Of a stretch of DNA of 64,000 bases, positions 61,361 through 64,000 are shown piece after piece (positions within the stretch are counted from its first letter, which is position 1; every line of letters begins with the position of its first letter). This stretch comes from Mycolicibacterium hippocampi. GTDB taxonomy: Bacteria; Actinomycetota; Actinomycetes; Mycobacteriales; Mycobacteriaceae. Below the pieces are notes generated by a model that was not told the origin of the DNA, did not search any database, and saw only the letters and a program-made list of their open reading frames with translations. Where the stretch lies: assembly GCF_010723735.1 (NCBI RefSeq), contig NZ_BLLB01000002.1, forward strand, positions 248,001-312,000, read 5' to 3'. Both the position numbers and the translations under genes were made by a program.

Positions 61361-62325
61361 GAGGCACCGCCGTCATCGATGACCTCGGCATCGACGACCT
61401 CGGCGCCAGGGCCGCCGTTCGGCGAGGAAGGCTCATGCCCGGGGAAGAACTGCGAAAAGGCGTCGCCGCCCCCCAGCCGGTGAAACAACTCGGCGTGCGC
61501 CGCCGTCTTCTCCTCGAACCGGGACGGGCGGCGCGATCCAGGTTGGCCGCCGCGTAGACGCTTCACCGCGTCGCCGTACAGGAGCGGCAGCAGACGAGGG
61601 GTCCGCGCATCCGTGCGTCCGGCCCATTCCTGGAGAGCGCTGCCGACGGCGGGCACGACGATGTCGTCCTGGGTGAGGAGCTTGACGAGTTCGCGCTCCA
61701 TCTCGTCGCGGGTTTGCTTTGCGTGCCCCTGCAGGACGTCGGCGACGGCAGCGGCAGCGGCCTGGCGTGCCTGCGTCTCGCGTGTGCGCGCGGGCACGGG
61801 CACGCCGCGCGTGGGCGCGCCACGCAGCTCTTTACCTGGTCTAACCCTGGTCTTACCCTGGTACCCCCCGACCGCGTCGGGGGGACAAACCGGCTCGTTT
61901 CGGGGGGTTAAACCGCTCGTTTCGGGGGGTAAAGCACTGCTTGACCCCTGACCCGTTTCGGGGGGTAAAGCGTCATTTGACCCCCCGGTGCCGTCGGGGG
62001 GTAAAGGTGGGTCCGCATCACTCGAATCAGACCGGTCGAGCACCGGCTCGCACAGCTCCCATGTGTTTGCTACGCCGTGCCCGCGCCCGCCACCGCCGCC
62101 CTTACGTGACAGGCGCAGCCAGCCGCGCTCTACAAGCCTGCGAGTCGCCGCGGAGACCGTGTCGGGGTGCATCTCGCAGTCGGCCGCCAGCCTCGCCACC
62201 GAGGGCCGGGCGTTGCGGCCGTCGCGGTCGGCGTAGGTCAGCAGCGTCACCAGGACCCGGTAGTCGCGCGCGCTTATCCCGGCGCCGCGCAGCGTCTCCA
62301 GGAACCGGTACTTGGATTGGATCAC
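61357..62325 (-). CDS. Winged-helix replication-initiator-like protein
   Basis: A 322-aa protein. Residues 15-75 are a winged helix ('ISARDYRVLVTLLTYADRDG', 'PSVARLAADCEMHPDTVSAATRRLVERGWL'), the arrangement seen in phage and plasmid replication initiators. Residues 95-175 are a Pro/Gly/Ser-rich linker that coincides with DNA iterons. The C-terminal part is helical ('ELVKLLTQDDIVVPAVGSAL'). A GTG start at 62325 is used. Iterons inside the gene, as in the phage lambda O gene, support an initiator that binds its own coding sequence. Confidence 0.7.
   Translation of the reverse strand: MIQSKYRFLETLRGAGISARDYRVLVTLLTYADRDGRNARPSVARLAADCEMHPDTVSAATRRLVERGWLRLSRKGGGGGRGHGVANTWELCEPVLDRSDSSDADPPLPPDGTGGSNDALPPETGQGSSSALPPETSGLTPRNEPVCPPDAVGGYQGKTRVRPGKELRGAPTRGVPVPARTRETQARQAAAAAVADVLQGHAKQTRDEMERELVKLLTQDDIVVPAVGSALQEWAGRTDARTPRLLPLLYGDAVKRLRGGQPGSRRPSRFEEKTAAHAELFHRLGGGDAFSQFFPGHEPSSPNGGPGAEVVDAEVIDDGGAS
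61829..62007. repeat. Iteron cluster inside the rep-like gene (putative origin)
   Basis: Three exactly tandem 11-bp units lie at 61829-61839, 61840-61850 and 61851-61861 (second unit TCTAACCCTGG). Then five direct copies of a TCGGGGGG-centred element occur at 61877, 61900, 61922, 61958 and 61994; the best form is GTTTCGGGGGGTAAAGC (61919-61935 and 61955-61971). Spacings are 23, 22, 36 and 36 bp. Inverted copies occur at 61862-61871 and 61976-61988. The periods break the reading frame, so the conservation is of DNA, not protein. Confidence 0.7.
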
Positions 62326-62384
62326 TACCCGGCAGCCGCCTCACTGTTCATCGGCGCACCACCCAGGGGAGCTTGCAAAGGGAC

Positions 62385-62564
62385 TCACGCCACACCCTCC
62401 GCGGCGGCTTCGAGCCGGGCGATGTACTCGTCGATCTGGCGGTCGGTGCTGAAGCGGCGCCGCCCGATGGTGACGCTCGGCAGCTCGCCGCTCTGCCAGA
62501 GGTTGAACACCACCGTGCGGCAAACCCCGCCCAGCTTGTCGCTGACAGCCTTCCAATCGTTCAC
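62385..62564 (-). CDS. xis: Excisionase/AlpA-like HTH protein
   Basis: A 59-aa protein from the GTG at 62564, with AGGAG six bases upstream: 'VNDWKAVSDKLGGVCRTVVF', then 'QSGELPSVTIGRRRFSTDRQIDEYIARLE'. This is the winged-helix excisionase layout, a short helix-turn-helix followed by a wing with G-R-R-R. It is the first gene leftward from the repressor's divergent promoter and probably controls excision, early transcription, or both. Confidence 0.75.
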   Translation of the reverse strand: MNDWKAVSDKLGGVCRTVVFNLWQSGELPSVTIGRRRFSTDRQIDEYIARLEAAAEGVA

Positions 62565-62672
62565 TTCCCGCTCCTATTCGCTGTGCGCAAAGATCCTGCT
62601 AGTTACTTGCGTGTACAGCAACAGGCTATAGCCGCTTCCGCTATACGCCAACATACGAGCTATAGTTTGCGT
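62565..62672. promoter_or_regulatory. Divergent early promoter/operator region
   Basis: Between the excisionase-like gene and the repressor there are four copies of a TTGCGT-type half-site: 62607-62615, 62667-62675, and inverted at 62584-62592 and 62644-62651. There is also a perfect palindrome GGCTATAGCC (62624-62633). TATAGT (62661-62666) is placed as a -10 box only 6 bp before the repressor ATG, which has no ribosome site, so the repressor mRNA is probably leaderless. Confidence 0.6.
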
Positions 62673-63251
62673 ATGGCGAAGAACACGGCGAGCGAAGAGA
62701 ACGAGCGGGAGTGGGCCGAAAACCTGGTCCGGCACGTCGGCGCGACCGCAAAAGCGTTGCGCGGCAAACGATCTGCGAAATGGCTCAGCGACCGCACCGC
62801 CGAACTCGGCTACCGCATCCCCCCAACAGTCATCGCGAAGCTGGACAGCGGACACCGCGGCGCCGTCCTGAGCGTGCCCGAGCTGTTGGTACTCGCGGCC
62901 GCTCTCGGCGCGCCACCGCTGGCGCTGCTGCTGCCGACCGACCCGGCCGCGGACGTCGAGGCGCTGCCGGGCAAGGCCATGCCGGTGTCGGAGTTCGTGG
63001 GCTGGTTCACCGACGACACCGACGCCGCCCCGGACGGCGTGACTCGCGACCCCGCGGCCCGCGAACGCCTCGCCCTGGCGGCCTCACTCAACACCGCCGC
63101 CGGACGCATCCACTTCGCCCGGGATCTGCTGCTACGCGCGGAACGTCAGGGCAACGCCGCCGACGTCGCGCAGTACCGCCAGATGTACGAGGGGGCGGTC
63201 GATGACCACGCCCGCATCCGCGAGGCCCTTTTGACCGGGACGGCCCGCTGA
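62673..63251 (+). CDS. XRE-type immunity repressor
   Basis: A 192-aa protein. Residues 18-85 form a helix-turn-helix domain ('ATAKALRGKRSAKWLSDRTAELGYRIPPTVIAKLDSG', 'VPELLVLAAALGAPPLALLLP') of the kind found in actinophage and ICE repressors. A helical C-terminus follows ('ASLNTAAGRIHFARDLLLRAERQG'). Its start overlaps operator half-sites, implying autoregulation. The stop overlaps the integrase start (TGATG), so repressor and integrase are co-expressed. Confidence 0.8.
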   Translation: MAKNTASEENEREWAENLVRHVGATAKALRGKRSAKWLSDRTAELGYRIPPTVIAKLDSGHRGAVLSVPELLVLAAALGAPPLALLLPTDPAADVEALPGKAMPVSEFVGWFTDDTDAAPDGVTRDPAARERLALAASLNTAAGRIHFARDLLLRAERQGNAADVAQYRQMYEGAVDDHARIREALLTGTAR

Positions 63252-64000
63252 TGCCCCGCGAACGGATGCGGCCGGGTGAGCACGGCCAGATCACGGTGAA
63301 GCTCCGCGCCGGGAAGTGGACCGCGAAGTGCTACGTCCGCGACGCCGACGGCCGCCGCCGTGAGGCCGAGCGCTCCAGCGTGAAGTCAGCTGAGGACGCG
63401 CGCCGGTCGTTGCAGCGGCACCTGGCCGGGCGACGGGCACCGGTCACCGGGCAAGCCGTCACCGAGGCGACGACGCTGGCCGAGCTGTTCGAGCTGTGGG
63501 TCGAGACGAAGGTCGTCGCCGACGGGGTCAGCCCGCAGACGGCCGGGCAGTACCGGGCGGTCTGGGCCACTCACGGCGCCGACCAGCTCGGCGCGCTGCG
63601 GGTGACCGAGCTGCCGACGAGCCGGGCGAACGCGCACCTCCAGCAGATGGGTGCGACCACGCAGGCCAAGCGGCTGCAGATGGTGCTGCGCGGCATGTTC
63701 GGGCTGGCGGTGCGGTGCGACGTCCTCCCGGTGAACCCGATCCGTGAGGCGCGCACTGTTAAGACCACCCGCACCGCCGCGCGGGCCGCCACCGCCCAGG
63801 AGTTCGAGCAGGTCCGCGCCGCCGTGCGCGCCTACGCCGATCGAGAAGGACCGGGTCCGCGCCCGGGTCGCCTGCTGTTGGCGTTCGTCGAGTTGCTGGC
63901 CGCGACCGGCGCCCGGCCGAACGAGGTCCTCGCTCTGCGGTGGGCCAACGTCGACCTGTTGGCCGACCCGCCGACGGCCACGATCACCGGCACACTGATC
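63251..64000 (+). CDS. int: Tyrosine-family integrase, C-terminus beyond the window
   Basis: 250 codons are visible. Residues 1-60 form the arm-type DNA-binding domain ('QITVKLRAGKWTAKCYVRDADG'). Residues 72-165 are the core-binding SAM-like domain ('TLAELFELWVETKVVADGVSPQT', 'RLQMVLRGMFGLAVR'). The catalytic domain starts near 180, and R222 in 'ATGARPNEVLALRW' is the first catalytic Arg. The H-x-x-R and Tyr motifs lie beyond base 64,000. It begins in the TGATG overlap with the repressor gene. Confidence 0.92.
   Translation, partial: MPRERMRPGEHGQITVKLRAGKWTAKCYVRDADGRRREAERSSVKSAEDARRSLQRHLAGRRAPVTGQAVTEATTLAELFELWVETKVVADGVSPQTAGQYRAVWATHGADQLGALRVTELPTSRANAHLQQMGATTQAKRLQMVLRGMFGLAVRCDVLPVNPIREARTVKTTRTAARAATAQEFEQVRAAVRAYADREGPGPRPGRLLLAFVELLAATGARPNEVLALRWANVDLLADPPTATITGTLI

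Larger units (their letters stand above)
49255..64000. mobile_element. Integrated phage-satellite-like element (right end outside window)
   Basis: The left boundary is a detached tRNA 3' half at 49255-49292. A tyrosine integrase at the far right is cut by the window. Between them are a repressor, an excisionase-like protein, an iteron-bearing rep-like gene, a capsid gene fused to its protease, and a cargo region with restriction-modification and nuclease genes. No terminase large subunit, portal, tail or lysis gene is visible in 14.7 kb. This composition fits a capsid-encoding satellite of the phiRv1/phiRv2 or cf-PICI type better than a complete prophage. The intact tRNA should lie just beyond 64,000 on the minus strand. 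Confidence 0.8.

Noticed and set aside
61829..62007. CRISPR array
   Set aside because: The repeats are only 11-17 bp, partly overlapping, with unequal spacing and inverted copies, and they lie inside a coding gene; no cas genes are present.
56934..62564. Complete prophage
   Set aside because: A capsid gene is present, but no portal, terminase large subunit, tail, or lysis genes can be found between the left att site and the integrase.
61941..63251. 436-codon version of the repressor gene
   Set aside because: The extension crosses the excisionase-like gene and the operator region antisense; the HTH domain begins after the ATG at 62673.

Overview
The window is high-GC actinobacterial DNA and most likely comes from a fast-growing, non-tuberculous Mycobacterium (Mycolicibacterium). 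The main evidence is gene content. It has LpqH-type lipoproteins, a DUF732 secreted protein, LigC-type DNA ligase, an F420-type luciferase-like oxidoreductase and a homologue of the M. smegmatis acyltransferase MsAcT. From memory, the stretch tadA, tadA-associated protein, tyrA, DUF1089 protein, proZ/W/V/X, LapA-domain protein, kinase-like 'FadE36' and alkyl sulfatase also keeps the order of M. tuberculosis Rv3752c-Rv3762c. No database search was possible.

Bases 1-49,254 are host chromosome. From the left they hold: the N-terminus of an amidohydrolase, divergent from a Rieske oxygenase-TetR pair that shares a tandem operator; a small kinase; ATP-dependent DNA ligase; a DUF2182-DUF1326 membrane/metal pair; and a four-gene OpuC/ProU-like quaternary-amine importer (6.2-9.8 kb). 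Next come an LLM flavin oxidoreductase and an MBL hydrolase that share an unusual MerR-type promoter, followed by a decayed second LLM gene. A kinase lies divergent from a translationally coupled run of PLP aminotransferase, gluQ, amino-acid ABC transporter (binding protein fused to permease), ATPase and flavin amine oxidase (11.8-18.6 kb). Then follow a P450, tgt, two LpqH-like lipoproteins, small secreted proteins, a DapB-like dehydrogenase, a nitronate monooxygenase-like protein, the MsAcT homologue, and a polyol PTS cluster with a DeoR regulator and a zinc dehydrogenase. CsbD, a Tat-exported BBE-type flavoprotein, tRNA-Ser(CGA), tadA, tyrA, a second compatible-solute importer (proXVWZ), alkyl sulfatase, phosphoesterase, a repeat-bearing secreted protein and a DinB protein complete the chromosome.

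At 49,255-49,292 there is the detached 3' half of a tRNA gene (probably tRNA-Arg). Everything to its right, up to a tyrosine integrase cut by the window edge at 64,000, looks like one integrated element. Its core runs leftward from the integrase end: integrase and XRE repressor on the plus strand, then, divergently, an excisionase-like HTH protein and a tightly overlapping operon. That operon contains a winged-helix replication-initiator-like gene carrying iterons inside its coding sequence, two cysteine-rich zinc proteins, a WhiB-methyltransferase fusion, an HTH protein, a 67-aa protein, and a fused HK97 prohead protease-major capsid protein. There is no terminase large subunit, portal or tail gene in the visible part, so the element resembles a capsid-encoding phage satellite (phiRv1/phiRv2 or cf-PICI-like) rather than a full prophage.

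Between the capsid gene and the left attachment site lies a cargo region that looks like a defence island. It holds a type II restriction-modification pair, a DUF3800 protein, two related membrane-anchored proteins, an HNH-nuclease remnant, and a two-gene cassette joining a DUF4365-like nuclease to an unrecognised 376-aa protein. The most novel items are the satellite as a whole, the WhiB-methyltransferase fusion, the origin embedded in the rep gene, and the DUF4365-like two-gene cassette.
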